Positions 48,601-59,829 of a stretch of 64,000 nt of DNA are shown here, piece after piece. The position numbers and the translations under genes are program-made. Within the stretch, counting starts at the first letter, position 1. The number at the start of each line of letters is the position of its first letter. The notes under the pieces are model-generated. The model searched no databases. It was not told the DNA's origin and was given only the letters and a program-made list of their open reading frames with translations. The DNA is from Punica granatum (Eukaryota; Streptophyta; Magnoliopsida; Myrtales; Lythraceae), in the NCBI RefSeq assembly GCF_007655135.1, contig NC_045128.1:14462230-14526229 (forward strand), given 5' to 3'.

Positions 48601-49691
48601 TAAATCGATAGTGAAGGGGGCTGATGGGATATGATTGTTTGAGTTTTATAGGGATTAACAGAGAATTGAGTTATATGTTGAGATTATGTGGTTGTCTAGC
48701 TGTAAATTTGACGTGTGATGGCTGAGTTGAATTGGCATTTCTATGAATTGATTATATGAAATTCGGATGATTTTGATCAATATTAGGAAAAAAATGCAAG
48801 ATTGAATTCATGTTCTCATTTTATGTATGATGATTCCAATTGATTTAATTGGTTGGATAAAAGATGGAAATATCTATGGATTTAGCTTTGGTTGAAGTAA
48901 TTAGATTAAATGAGATTGATTTTATAAGTTTTGTACTGTAAGATACTTCTCTTACTCATATAAGCATTCCATTTGATGAGCTATAATCATGATTAAGTGG
49001 ATGGTAGATTGCCAAGTTAGAAGTGGTCTTGCTTATCCACCTAAGTAAAATAGCAGAGCATGTCCTTAAGTTACATGTTTTGGTGTGTTATTATGTTAGG
49101 ATACGAGCCAGGATTGGTGAGGTTATTGAGGAGAAATTTGTTGTTGTTTTAAAACATTTGAAACCGGGTTTAAGCACCTTATTATTCGTTGCTCTTGTTG
49201 TTTGAGTTGCCTATGCGTGGAATTGATCTTCTTAAGAAATTGCTTCAATATTGTCTGAATGAATTGTCAGAGAGGAATTCTGCTTTAGTGGATGACTAAG
49301 GGAAATATACCAAACTAGTTGAGGTGTATTGAAAGCATTGTAAGAGTAACTGTTATTATTTGGTTTTATTTCCTATTAGATTTATGGATCTGCATTGTTA
49401 GTGCTGACCTAAGTATTCTGTGTAGGTTGAATGGTACTACTCCATCGATTGTTAGTAGCCATTTTGATTTATGTTGCTTGTTGAAGTTGGTTAGGGTGAG
49501 CATTTTACAAAGGATGACTATGTCTCTTTAAATTGGTTTTAATGAGGTTAAATTCTTAATTGGGAATGTAACTCGTAACTGGTCAGTGTGTGCTTTTAGA
49601 GCGAGTAGATTTCAATGAGGTTAACTTCATAATTAGAAATGGGCATAATGAATACCGGGACTCATTGGAAATAATAGGTTTCTAGTGAAGA
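45626..49691. other. Gene-free stretch, pyrimidine/purine-rich patches
   Basis: No recognisable domain in any frame. The stretch 48000-48500 is C/T-rich then A/G-rich and could be a 5' UTR or the LTR of a Gypsy element related to the gag remnant that follows, with a donor-like AAGTAAGTTG near 48505; I could not show either. A CA/TA microsatellite lies at 47764-47786. Confidence 0.4.
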
Positions 49692-50675
49692 TTGTGGGAG
49701 GCTACTCAAAGACGACTAGACACAAACTCTTCGCACGTTATCACTTGGGCCGAGTTTTCGCAAGCATTTTACAACAAGTACTTTCCAGCCTCTTTTCGGC
49801 GTACCAAGGAGCAGGAATTTCTGAATTTGAAGCAAAGGGACCTCAGCGTAGCTGAATATGAAGTAAAATTCACCAAGTTGTCACGTTTTGCCCCGACATT
49901 GGTAAGTGATGAAACTTCCAAATGCAGTAGGTTCTTGGATGGATTGAACCTCAATATTAGGTCGCGCGTTTCCGTTCTGGAGATCCCATTATTTTCAGAT
50001 CTGTATAATAAAGCCATCATTGCTAAGGAGGACTTACGTGAGGAAGTTCTTCAGAGGGAACAAAGTAGAACTCGGCCTAGTAGCTCAATTGTAGAGGGTT
50101 CCTCCCGACCCCCAAAAAGAGGTGGGTTTATGCAGGGCTTCATTAGAGGGAAATCAACATATCAGTAGTTTCCACAATGGTCTCATGAAGATAAGGGCAT
50201 GAGAAGTCAGAGTGGCGGGAGTTATGGTGGAACTAACCTTCCAAGGCGTCAAAATTGTGGTCGATTTCATTCTGGTGCTTGTCAAGTGCAGTCTGGGAGT
50301 TGTTTTCATTGTGGACGTCGTGATCACTTGAGAAACAATTGCCCACAATTAAGGAGTGAAGGGGTTACATGTTTTAGATGTGGCATGAAGGGACATGTAC
50401 AGAGGAATTGTAGGCAGCCTATAGTAGCGGCGTCTAGCAGTGCTAGTGTGAGCAACAGGCCATCGGCGATGAGAGGCCGTAGGCAGATGAGTAGCAATAA
50501 GAGTGTTCAAAGTCGAGGGGGTGGATCGATGGTGAGCTCAACAGGCCAAGCAAATAGACCAATGACACAGGGTAGAGTATTCACCTTAACGAAGCGGGAT
50601 GCCGAAGCTACTCCTACTGTTGTGACGGGGGCTGAGGAGACCGAGACTATACACCCGGAAAGCTCGACCCATTGA
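49692..50675 (+). pseudogene. Ty3/Gypsy gag remnant with one in-frame stop
   Basis: The frame at 49692-50168 gives a retrotransposon gag core (WAEFSQAFYNKYFPASFRR, LSVAEYEVKFTKLSRFAP, FLDGLN). A TAG at 50166-50168 interrupts it; the same frame continues at 50169-50675 with two CCHC zinc knuckles (CFHCGRRDHLRNNC and CFRCGMKGHVQRNC). The N-terminal part of gag is missing and there is no ATG at the left end, and no protease, RT or integrase follows. Chromovirus-type (Del/Tekay-like) is likely from the gag pattern. It is dead. Confidence 0.88.
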
Positions 50676-51868
50676 GCTATTATTTTCGGGGGTCTTTGTG
50701 AGTACTTTCTTCCATCGTAAAATGATAGTAAATATTTATACGTATGGTTATAGATAGGAAGGTGACTGAATGATTGAGGTTAATATATATCTTGAGTATG
50801 CTTGTGATTGTTTAACAATAGCCATTGGGACCGCTGGACCCAGCGGATTATAAAAAGGGCATGATCGGCCGCCGAACTCGGCGGAATATAAATAGGGACT
50901 TGATCGGCCGCTGGACCCGGCGGAATATAAACAGGGGCCTGATCGGCCGCTAGACCGGCGGAATATAAATGAAGGTCAACTCTTACCGCCAGAGGTTAAT
51001 GGGCGGCCCCCGCTTATGAGATATGATATATGAATGAACAGATAATTTCTTTGAGGTATGCGGGGTCACGGTACCGTCATAACTTATCGCAAGGAAATGC
51101 GACCCCATGGCTATATAGTTGATTACTTGTGATTGGTTGTCAAATGAGTGGTGGAAGGGATGATATTGGTAATGGATTCCATGTTATGGTAGAATATGTA
51201 CATATATATATATATATATATATATCTATATGTGATTGATTGCTTGTGAATCGTAATAGTAATGTATTAGCTCATTTTATTTTAAAATATAGTACTCACT
51301 GAGTTGTAGCTTATCCCTTGTATACTTTTTCCAGATGAGCTTGAAGCTAGGCTAGCCGCACAGGAGGACTTTTGGATAACGGGGATCAGCGCAAAGGATT
51401 TTGGCAAGTAGGCCCACCCACAGTATAGGTAGTAAGTGTTCGTAAATGTTACAATCCTGTTACGAACTGAAACTTTTGTTTAGTTGGTTTAGTGGTATGG
51501 TTGTAGCTGAATACACTATTGAGAGCATATATGTGCATTGGAATCCGTTAGATTGATTATATATTCATGTAGAGCATGCCGAGTTAGTTTAAAGGTTGGA
51601 TGTGTTATAGAAGTATACTATATATATATATATATGAAAACTTTTCGTTCAGTCTGTGTTACAAGATAGTTGCAACTGAGTACTCTTTGAGAGTTTTATG
51701 CATATATTAGAATTAGTTAGGTGGTTATATGTTTATATAGAGCTTGCTGGGTTGGTTCAATGTGTTGGGAGTTAGGAAAACAGATTATACATATATGAGT
51801 TGCGTATATGACAATGGATATTAAGGAATAGAGGGGAAACTCTGCTATAAGTTTCGGGTCGTGACAAT
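50676..51868 (+). repeat. Probable Gypsy LTR-like remnant downstream of gag
   Basis: This stretch has features seen in LTRs of plant chromoviruses: a 39-bp tandem array, GTACTCACTGAGTTGTAGC, and an end GGGTCGTGACA at 51858-51868. A diverged duplication of about 180 bases lies at 51465-51600 and 51638-51775. No matching second LTR was found upstream, so the boundaries are inferred. Confidence 0.4.
50824..50978 (+). repeat. Tandem repeat, four units of 39 bp
   Basis: Units start at about 50824, 50863, 50902 and 50941. Each holds GATCGGCCGCTGGACCCGG (first unit diverged), then CGGAATATAAA and a G-run. It is GC-rich against an AT-rich background. Confidence 0.85.
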
Positions 51869-53466
51869 TATACACACTTACATCTCATAGTCTAAATAAA
51901 TTATCTTGTCTCTTCATGAATAATTCATCTATCTCTCAATTTCAATCTTGAGGTTAGTATATTAACAAAATTCTTTTTCTTCCCTACATTTGTAGATTAG
52001 AAAGAAATTTTGAGGTATTTTTCATTTTCTTAATGTGAAAGTTTTGTTGCAATTCATTTTTTCAATTTTGCTCTTAACTTTAATTTTTTTTTCCTCCTTT
52101 AGTTCATTATAGCAATTTTAATTTATTTGTCTAGTTTTCAAGATATGAGGTAGTCCCTAGCTCTTGGAAATAGTGCAAGAAAAACATTTATGTTCTTCTG
52201 AATTTACAAATTTCCTAAATTAATTATTCTAAATTGATATATTGTGTGCCAAAGAAAAATTAAACAATACATATTTGTGTGATTCTCTCTAACCATAGTA
52301 CCCTATGAAATGGGGTTTATGCTCATAATATTATATCAATATTTAGCAAACAAAATATGAAAAAATATATTTTTCTTAAATGTATTAATAGGCAAATGTT
52401 GCCAATGGTATCATGCACAATATACATCACAAATATGTTGAATATATATACATATCGTACTTTCAATTTCCAATTTTTTAGAAAAATTCTTTCCATAGAT
52501 CATGGAAATTGCAATTGTTTTAGCACGAATTTAATGGGGTAAAACTTATATGATCTTTACCTTTATTTGACATATAAAAATCTAGGTATATGGTCTGTTG
52601 ACTCAACTGAGTTAGTGATACTATGTGTTGGTGTGCCTGTCTTATAGATTTTTACATTGAATATCCTATTACGCATACATCATAATCATTATTTTATGGT
52701 TGAGTGCCACCTCCCCATGCCATCAATGGGACCTTATGCTTGCCCAATGCCATCCATTCTCCTTGCACCTCCAATACCAAGAGGGTCGTATGTGGTTTAT
52801 TTTGCACTGAAAGAAAGAAACAAAGGCACGTGCATATCCCGATTTTCTTTGCTTACCTTTGGTTTTTTGTTCACAACATATAATTTTCTTTATCATGGTA
52901 AGCTTTTTTGTCAGGTTCATATGAAATGATTAACAAATTTGAGTCGCTAGCATGCAAGGTTGAAGAGAATCGACTGAACTTAATTGAAATGTAGAAGAAG
53001 AAGGTTAAGGAGGCCGAGCTAATAGTTGCAGAAAAGAACAAGCTACTACCAGAGCGAATTGGAACGAAGTTGGGAAAAGCATTTGTAGTATTCCGTAATA
53101 ATGACTCGTGTTCATTAAGACATTGCGCAATTTAGATATACTCGAGAAACTTGATTTTTGAGGTTTAGTAGGTGTGTGTCCTTCTTCCAACCACGAGATC
53201 ATTCCACGAATCAAGGTAATGGGCAATATGTTTGTCTATGACATATCCCATATTAGCTTATGATGTTATTCTGATGAAATTAGTGGTCTCTTCACGCATA
53301 AGAACTAAAGCTTGGGACTTTGAGATCCCAAATACTCCTCCTTCTAAGCTATTGTTATCATCCATGATTTCCTGATACTCTTTGTCTTGACAGCTAAATT
53401 TGACATACAAGAATAATACGATTTTCTTAGAGGAGAAGCAAAAAAGAATCGATGTTTATGTTAGTA
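51869..53466. other. Gene-free stretch
   Basis: AT-rich. Frames at 52657-52929 and 53005-53226 have no known motif. A GA-rich patch at 52983-53040 could be coding remnant but is too short to place. Confidence 0.45.
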
Positions 53467-53471
53467 GAATA

Positions 53472-55160
53472 TGTTGGGAATTGGTGTATGCCCTAGAGGC
53501 AATCTATAATCAGTTCTGTAATATGATATCTATTTCATTATATTACGAGGCATATCTGTTATTGTGTAGATTGCGCTAAATATGATTTTACACAATAATG
53601 TCCTTGGAATAGTAGGTTCAATAGGCATCAAGTGTGACTTGATTGTGAGATCCTATAATTAATGAACATTATTCCTAAATGTCCATAGTCAAAGTATTAT
53701 CGTTAATTAGGACAACGATAATACGGTTAGACTAGTGTGAGTGTTGATTGATGACCAAGTCTCATAGGTCATGGATATGGAGATATCAAATCACACCACA
53801 TGTATACATTAAGAGTAATGTGTATTGGACTGACCCACCATGAGATTGCTACATGGGTTGTTACGTGACTGTCATTAGCATATCTCAAAGTGACTATAGT
53901 GTAATGGTCCTTTGACTTGAGGTCACCATAGATTCCTACATGTAATGTCATATACTTTGATACTGTCAAACGCCACCGTAACAGGATGGTTATAAAGACA
54001 GTTATTGGGTATACCACAGAGCATGGAGAGGAATGTGAGTGATCAAAATAGAATTTGTCCCTCCTACGAAACGGGAGCGATATCTCACGGCCACTTGGTG
54101 GTTAAGTCTAAAAGTGTATGCATACCCAAATGAGTCGATATAACGATATCGAGCTCATTTGTTCTGATAGACTTAACCGGTAAACCAAGAAAGAGAAATA
54201 TTGAGCCATACAAGGATGTCATCGACCATGCCTTGGGCTCAATAGAGATATAGGGGACAATGGATTATATTACACGGTAATATAGGTCACGAGGTTCGTC
54301 GAGAAATTGACTTTCCGATTACTTGAGTAACGGTGATGCATTGCTAGATGCCGCTCACTGTTTGTAATATTGAAATAGAGATTTTGATATTACTATCAAC
54401 GTAATTGGGAACCTACAGGGTCACACACTACGACTAAATTGACGAGATATTTTGAAACAAATAAAATCGTCTAATAGAGATTAGATGATTTAGGATGTGA
54501 CTAATTAATCGGATATTTAATGAGATTAAATTTGTCAATTAATTAGACCCGATTTATTAGATTAAATGGACTAAATTGATGCACGATTAATGCGGTGACA
54601 CATGGGCCAATGGTTTAATGACATTTACTTGGACACATGTCACTTGGAGCTTTGATTTTCCTTATCCCACATCGGCCAGGGATTTAAATTGCTTCCTCCC
54701 CTGTTGCTTATAAAAGGGGGGGCAGAGTACATAGAATACATATATATGATATATATAATGTGTGTATATGCATATACTTTTTATATATAAAAGCAACACA
54801 TATTTATATGTGCTGATATATGTGTGCGTGCATATATATGCATATAAAGTATATATATAATTTGGGTTGAATTGTTCAACTCAAATTAGGTCCATTAGTC
54901 TTAAAATTTTCGGGTGTTGCATCGGTGTTTCTTTCGAGTGTTGGTCGCTAGCACCGCCGATCTCGAAGACTCGTCGACAAAGTCGGTGTGGACACCGGTA
55001 GAGGCGTCACGCGTGGGACGCTTGGTCGACAATTTTAAATATTCTAGGTACGCTTTTATTTACTCTTATTCTTCTAGTAAGTCTTGGAGTTAGTTTCACG
55101 GGTAGGAAATTTTGAATTTCTGTTCCTTTTTCGTTTCCGTTGCGCCCCGTGAAACTAGCA
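53472..55160 (+). repeat. Copia 5' LTR
   Basis: 1,689 bp. It differs from the 3' LTR at 53977, 53984 and 55044 as far as I could compare by eye. The motif TTATAAAAGGGG at about 54709-54720 is a fair TATA box for element transcription. Confidence 0.97.
54709..54720 (+). promoter_or_regulatory. TATA-like box in Copia 5' LTR
   Basis: CTTATAAAAGGGG in a C/T-rich context, about 440 bases before the LTR end; the same site exists in the 3' LTR near 61067. It is the likely start of element RNA, leaving an R-U5 of ordinary length. Confidence 0.55.
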
Positions 55161-55161
55161 A

Positions 55162-55174
55162 TTGGTATCAGAGC
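55162..55174 (+). other. Copia primer-binding site
   Basis: TTGGTATCAGAGC, one base after the LTR, is complementary to the 3' end of the initiator tRNA-Met. Confidence 0.9.
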
Positions 55175-55862
55175 CTAGCTAGTTAGAATCTGAGTAGATA
55201 ATAGCATAAAATATGATTTTATGCTTGGTACTGGTATGATTATGTTTGATATTTGCGGTGCATGACTGTTAGACATGGACAATGTCCTAGTTGTGTTAGT
55301 ATAATAGTTATACGTGTGGACTATTATGTAATGGTTACATAATAATGTATGGTGAGATCGATTAAATGTTAATAAAATCCCTCAAAATATTAAGTCCATA
55401 TCCTTCCACCGTGTAACGCTCGTCAAGACCAAGATCGATGAGTGTGTAGACCTTGCCTTCGCAGGATGCCCTCATCTATCCTAGTAAGACGTGGTGTTTA
55501 CCAATGGGTCGGACTTAACTGAGCAAGCCTAATAGGATTAGGAGTTCAGAGGCATGTAGTTGGGCATCGATCTACAAGATAAATTTGAATAAGGAGTTAT
55601 TCACCCAACTAATCAAGAGTTGCATGTGATGCAATTGGGAAAGTGAGTTCCTTACCTAAATAGCCAGTTCTGGGTGAATCAGCCCTCGCTGACTCAGAGC
55701 TTGGTGAGATATGGATCTTGAGCTACTATGAGAATGATATTCTCTGAATCAATGGTGAGGGTCATTGATTTGATATAAATAGTGGGAGCAATATTTAATA
55801 AAGTCCTCATTAAATATTGTTGTGTCGTAATACTTATTTTGCATATTTCTGTGGTAGTTACC
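55175..55862 (+). other. Copia untranslated leader
   Basis: No open frame. It lies between the primer-binding site and the gag start and probably contains the packaging signal. Confidence 0.6.
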
Positions 55863-58800
55863 ATGGCAGGGAGCACTTCTAGTATTTTCTGTTTGCGATC
55901 CGTCCTTGATAAGGACAAACTGTCAGGGAATAATTTCCTTGGTTGGTATCGAAACTTGAGAATTGTTCTCACCCAAGAAAAGAAACTATATGTCTTAGAG
56001 CAACCTCTTCTTGAGTCACCACCTGACGATGCCCCCCAAGCTGAGAAACATGCTTATAGTAAGCATCATGATGATGCCGTAAACGTCGGATGTCTCATGT
56101 TAGTCACCATGGACTCGGAGCTTCAGAAGCAACACGAGAACATGATGGCGTACGATATGATCGTGCATCTCAGGCAACTCTATCAAGAGCAGGCCCGACA
56201 TGAGAGATTCGAGATCTCTAAAGCACTTTTTCAGGCAAGGTTGACTGAGGGTAGCCCAGTGGGTCTTCATGTACTCAAGATGATTGGGTACGTCGAGACT
56301 CTGGGAAGACTGGGATTTCCTCTGGGTCAAGAGTTGGCCACAGATTTAGTCCTACAGTCACTGCCCAGCAGTTATAGTCAGTTCATTATGAGCTATAATA
56401 TGAATGACTATAATAAACCATTGCCTGAATTGCTTAACATGTTGAGAACAGCTGAGCATGATATCAGTAAGGGGATGTCCGTTCTAATGGTCCAGGGGAC
56501 CAAAAGAAAGGGCAAGGGCAAGAGTAAAGGCAAGAGGGCTAAAGGTGCATCCAAGTATGACTTGGGTACGTTGAAGCCTAAAGCCAAGGTGGCGAGGAAT
56601 GATTACTGCTTCCATTGTGGCAACACTGGACATTGGAAGCGGAATTGTAAGGTATACCTAGAGGAGTTGAAGAAGAAGAAGGGAAGTGAGACTTCTACTT
56701 CAGGTATCCATGTTATAGAGATCAATGTATCTACTACTTCTACATCTTGGGTATTAGATACCGGGTGTGGTGCTCATATTTGTGGAAATATGCAGGACCT
56801 AAAGAACAGTAGATCGTTGGCAAAGGGCGAGGTGGACCTACGAGTTGGAAATGGAGCAAGAGTTGCAACATTAACTGTAGGGACTTATCACCTAGTTTTG
56901 CCTACTGGGCTAGTATTAGATCTTAACGACTGTTATTATGTACCTGCTATTAGTAGAAACATAATATCTGTTTCTTGTTTGGACAAGAAGGGATTTTGTT
57001 TCACTATCAAGAACAAGTGTTGTTCTATGTACATGAATGATGTATATTATGGCAGTGCACATTTAAGTAATGGTCTGTATGTTCTTGATCTAGATACGCC
57101 TATTTATAATGTGGAAACCAAACGGCTCAAATCTAATGATTCGAACCCGACTTACCTCTGGCATTGTCGTTTAGGCCATATTAGCGAGAATCGCATCTCT
57201 AGACTCCATAAGGATGGATTATTGGACTCGTTTGATTTAGAATCGATCGAGACATGCGAACCTTGCTTAATGGGGAAAATGACTAAGGCCCCTTTTACCG
57301 GAAAAGGTGAGCGAGCTAGTGATCATCTGGCTCTCATACATACTGATGTATGTGGACCAGTGAACAAGCTTGCTAGAGGTGGGTATCTCTACTTCATTAC
57401 ATTTACTGATGATTTCAGTAGATTTGGATATGTGTATTTGATGAAACACAAATCTGAATCTTTTGAAAAGTTCAAAGAATTTAAGAATGAAGTGGAGAAT
57501 CAGTTGGGTAAGAGCATTAAAGTTCTTCGATCAGATCGAGGAGGTGAATATTTGAGCTATGAGTTCGCTGACTATCTTAAACAGTGTGGGATTTTATCTC
57601 AACTGACTCCACCTGGAACACCACAGTGGAATGGTGTAGCTGAAAGGAGGAATCGAATTTTATTAGATATGGTTCGATCTTTGATGAGTCATGCAAACTT
57701 ACCTGACTCCTTCTGGGGATATGCTCTACAGACAGCTGCTCTCATATTAAACAATGCTCCGTCGAAATCAGTTGAAAGGACACCATATGAGATGTGGTAT
57801 GGGAAGCGTCCCAAGATGTCTTTTCTAAAGATATGGGGTTGCGAAGCTTATGTGAAGAGATTGTCTTCGGATAAGCTTGGCCCTAAATCGGACAAATGTT
57901 ACTTTGTGGGGTATCCTAAGGAAACTCGAGGATACTATTTCTATAATCCCATCGAGGGCAAAGTGTTTGTCGCTCGAACTGCGGTATTCCTTGAGAAAGA
58001 GTTTCTCTCCAAAGGAACTAGTGGGAGGAAATTAGAACTTGGGGAAGTTCTACCACAAAATGACATTGACCAATCGACGGGCGATGTTGCAGAACAAGTA
58101 CCACAAGTTGTTGTGGCACAATCTTCTACACAAGTGACACAGGAGCCTCGTAGGTCTAGTAGGATACGTCATGAGCCCGAGAGATATGGATTTCTCGTGA
58201 CTCAAGACAATGACGTATTGCTCATAGATAATGATGAGCCTACAACCTATGCGGAAGCCGTAATAGGCCATGACTCTGAGAAATGGCTGGAGGCCATGAG
58301 ATCTGAGATGGAGTCCATGTACACTAACCAAGTATGGACTTTGGTTGATCCACCTGAAGGGGCAAAACCCATTGGGTGTAAGTGGGTCTTCAAGAAGAAG
58401 ACTGATATGGACGGTAATGTGATTACCTTTAAGGGCCGACTTGTGGCAAAAGGTTTTAGACAAGTTCATGGTATTGACTATGACGAAACTTTTTCCCCGG
58501 TGGCTATGCTTAAATCCATAAGGATCTTGCTTGCAATTGCAGCTTATTATGATTATGAGATCTGGCAAATGGATGTCAAAACTGCTTTCCTAAACGGGAA
58601 TCTCCTCGAGGATGTGTATATGACGCAACCTGAGGGTTTTGTCGATCCACATAGTGCCAGAAAAGTTTGTAAGCTACAACGGTCTATTTATGGGCTGAAG
58701 CAAGCTTCTAGGAGCTGGAATCTTCGTTTTGATGATGCAATCAAAGAGTTTGGTTTCATCAAGAATGAAGATGAACCCTGTGTTTACAAGAAGGTTAGTG

Positions 58801-59333
58801 GGAGCATAGTAATCTTCCTGGTGTTATATGTAGATGACATACTTCTGATCGGGAATGACATTCCTTCCTTACAGTCTGTGAAGACTTGGTTGGGAAGGTG
58901 TTTCTCTATGAAGGACTTAGGCGAAGCTACCTACGTGCTAGGTATCAGGATCTATAGAGATAGATCCAGGAGACTGCTTGGCTTAAGTCAGAGTGCATAC
59001 ATAGATAAAGTGCTTCGGCGATTTAGCATGCAGGATTCTAAGAAAGGGTCGCTGCCTATGTTACATGGCATAAGCCTTTCGAAGGCTCAGTGTCCTTCTA
59101 CTCGAGAGGAGAGGGACCGCATGAATAGGATTCCATATGCGTCAGCTATTGGATCCATCATGTATGCTATGTTATGCACTCGATCAGATGTCTCGTATGC
59201 TTTGAGTATGACGAGTCGATACCAATCAGATCCAGGTGAAAGACACTGGATTGCAGTAAAGAACATCCTTAATACTTACGAAGGACTAAGGAGATGTTTT
59301 TGGTATATGGAGGCGAAGAAGAGCTCGTTGTAA
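55863..59333 (+). CDS. Copia gag-protease-integrase-RT polyprotein
   Basis: The ATG at 55863 (context TTACCATGGCAG) is chosen over an upstream extension that would add a hydrophobic leader. 1,156 residues. In order: gag core; a Lys-rich linker; CCHC knuckle CFHCGNTGHWKRNC at 56608-56648; protease with DTG at 56757-56765; GAG-pre-integrase with HCRLGH and CEPC; integrase core with HTDVCGP, SDRGGEY and TPQWNGVAERRNR giving the D-D-E triad; reverse transcriptase with QMDVKTAFLNG and YVDD at 58827-58838. All catalytic motifs are present. Near 59272 a single-base loss shifts the frame, so the last 20 or so residues are wrong and RNase H is not joined. Confidence 0.95.
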   Translation: MAGSTSSIFCLRSVLDKDKLSGNNFLGWYRNLRIVLTQEKKLYVLEQPLLESPPDDAPQAEKHAYSKHHDDAVNVGCLMLVTMDSELQKQHENMMAYDMIVHLRQLYQEQARHERFEISKALFQARLTEGSPVGLHVLKMIGYVETLGRLGFPLGQELATDLVLQSLPSSYSQFIMSYNMNDYNKPLPELLNMLRTAEHDISKGMSVLMVQGTKRKGKGKSKGKRAKGASKYDLGTLKPKAKVARNDYCFHCGNTGHWKRNCKVYLEELKKKKGSETSTSGIHVIEINVSTTSTSWVLDTGCGAHICGNMQDLKNSRSLAKGEVDLRVGNGARVATLTVGTYHLVLPTGLVLDLNDCYYVPAISRNIISVSCLDKKGFCFTIKNKCCSMYMNDVYYGSAHLSNGLYVLDLDTPIYNVETKRLKSNDSNPTYLWHCRLGHISENRISRLHKDGLLDSFDLESIETCEPCLMGKMTKAPFTGKGERASDHLALIHTDVCGPVNKLARGGYLYFITFTDDFSRFGYVYLMKHKSESFEKFKEFKNEVENQLGKSIKVLRSDRGGEYLSYEFADYLKQCGILSQLTPPGTPQWNGVAERRNRILLDMVRSLMSHANLPDSFWGYALQTAALILNNAPSKSVERTPYEMWYGKRPKMSFLKIWGCEAYVKRLSSDKLGPKSDKCYFVGYPKETRGYYFYNPIEGKVFVARTAVFLEKEFLSKGTSGRKLELGEVLPQNDIDQSTGDVAEQVPQVVVAQSSTQVTQEPRRSSRIRHEPERYGFLVTQDNDVLLIDNDEPTTYAEAVIGHDSEKWLEAMRSEMESMYTNQVWTLVDPPEGAKPIGCKWVFKKKTDMDGNVITFKGRLVAKGFRQVHGIDYDETFSPVAMLKSIRILLAIAAYYDYEIWQMDVKTAFLNGNLLEDVYMTQPEGFVDPHSARKVCKLQRSIYGLKQASRSWNLRFDDAIKEFGFIKNEDEPCVYKKVSGSIVIFLVLYVDDILLIGNDIPSLQSVKTWLGRCFSMKDLGEATYVLGIRIYRDRSRRLLGLSQSAYIDKVLRRFSMQDSKKGSLPMLHGISLSKAQCPSTREERDRMNRIPYASAIGSIMYAMLCTRSDVSYALSMTSRYQSDPGERHWIAVKNILNTYEGLRRCFWYMEAKKSSL

Positions 59334-59815
59334 GAGGTTACACCGATGCTAGTTTCCAGACCGATAAGGACGATAGTAGATCGCAGTCAGGGTATGTGTT
59401 CTGCCTGAATGGAGGTGCTGTGAGTTGGAAGAGTTCCAAACAGGAGACAGTAGCCGATTCTACCACAGAGGCCGAGTATATTGCTGCCTCTAACGCTGCA
59501 AAAGAGGCCGTTTGGATCAAGAAGTTCGTGACAGAACTTGCTGTGGTTCCTAGCATCGTAGACCCAGTGGATCTCTATTGTGACAACAATGGAGCCATTG
59601 CGCAAGCTAAGGAACCCAGGTCTCACCAGCGATCCAAACATATACTCAGACGCTTCCATCTCATTCGCGAGATCATCGACAGAGGAGATGTGAAGATATG
59701 CAGAATACCAACAGATGAGAATCTCGCAGATCCACTTACGAAGCCTCTTGTGCAGCGCAAGCACGAGGCTCACACTAGATCTATTGGCATTAGACAGATG
59801 CCAGATTGGCTCTAG
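59270..59815 (+). pseudogene. Copia RNase H domain, frameshifted off the polyprotein
   Basis: The frame 59294-59815 gives a Ty1-type RNase H (GYTDASFQTDKDDSRSQSG, STTEAEYIAAS, LYCDNNGAIAQA, the SKHI motif, then ENLADPLTKPL) with the D-E-D residues in place. It sits in the +1 or -1 frame relative to the polyprotein and overlaps its altered end by 40 bases. Comparison with the usual arrangement in this family places a one-base deletion near 59271-59273. The stop TAG is 14 bases before the purine tract and 3' LTR. Confidence 0.9.
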
Positions 59816-59818
59816 TGC

Positions 59819-59829
59819 AAGTGGGAGAT
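59819..59829 (+). other. Copia polypurine tract
   Basis: AAGTGGGAGAT directly before the 3' LTR start is the expected primer for plus-strand synthesis. Confidence 0.8.

Noticed and set aside
53769..54017. 82-residue minus-strand frame present in both Copia LTRs
   Set aside because: Present twice only because the LTRs are duplicates; no domain, and not part of known Copia biology.
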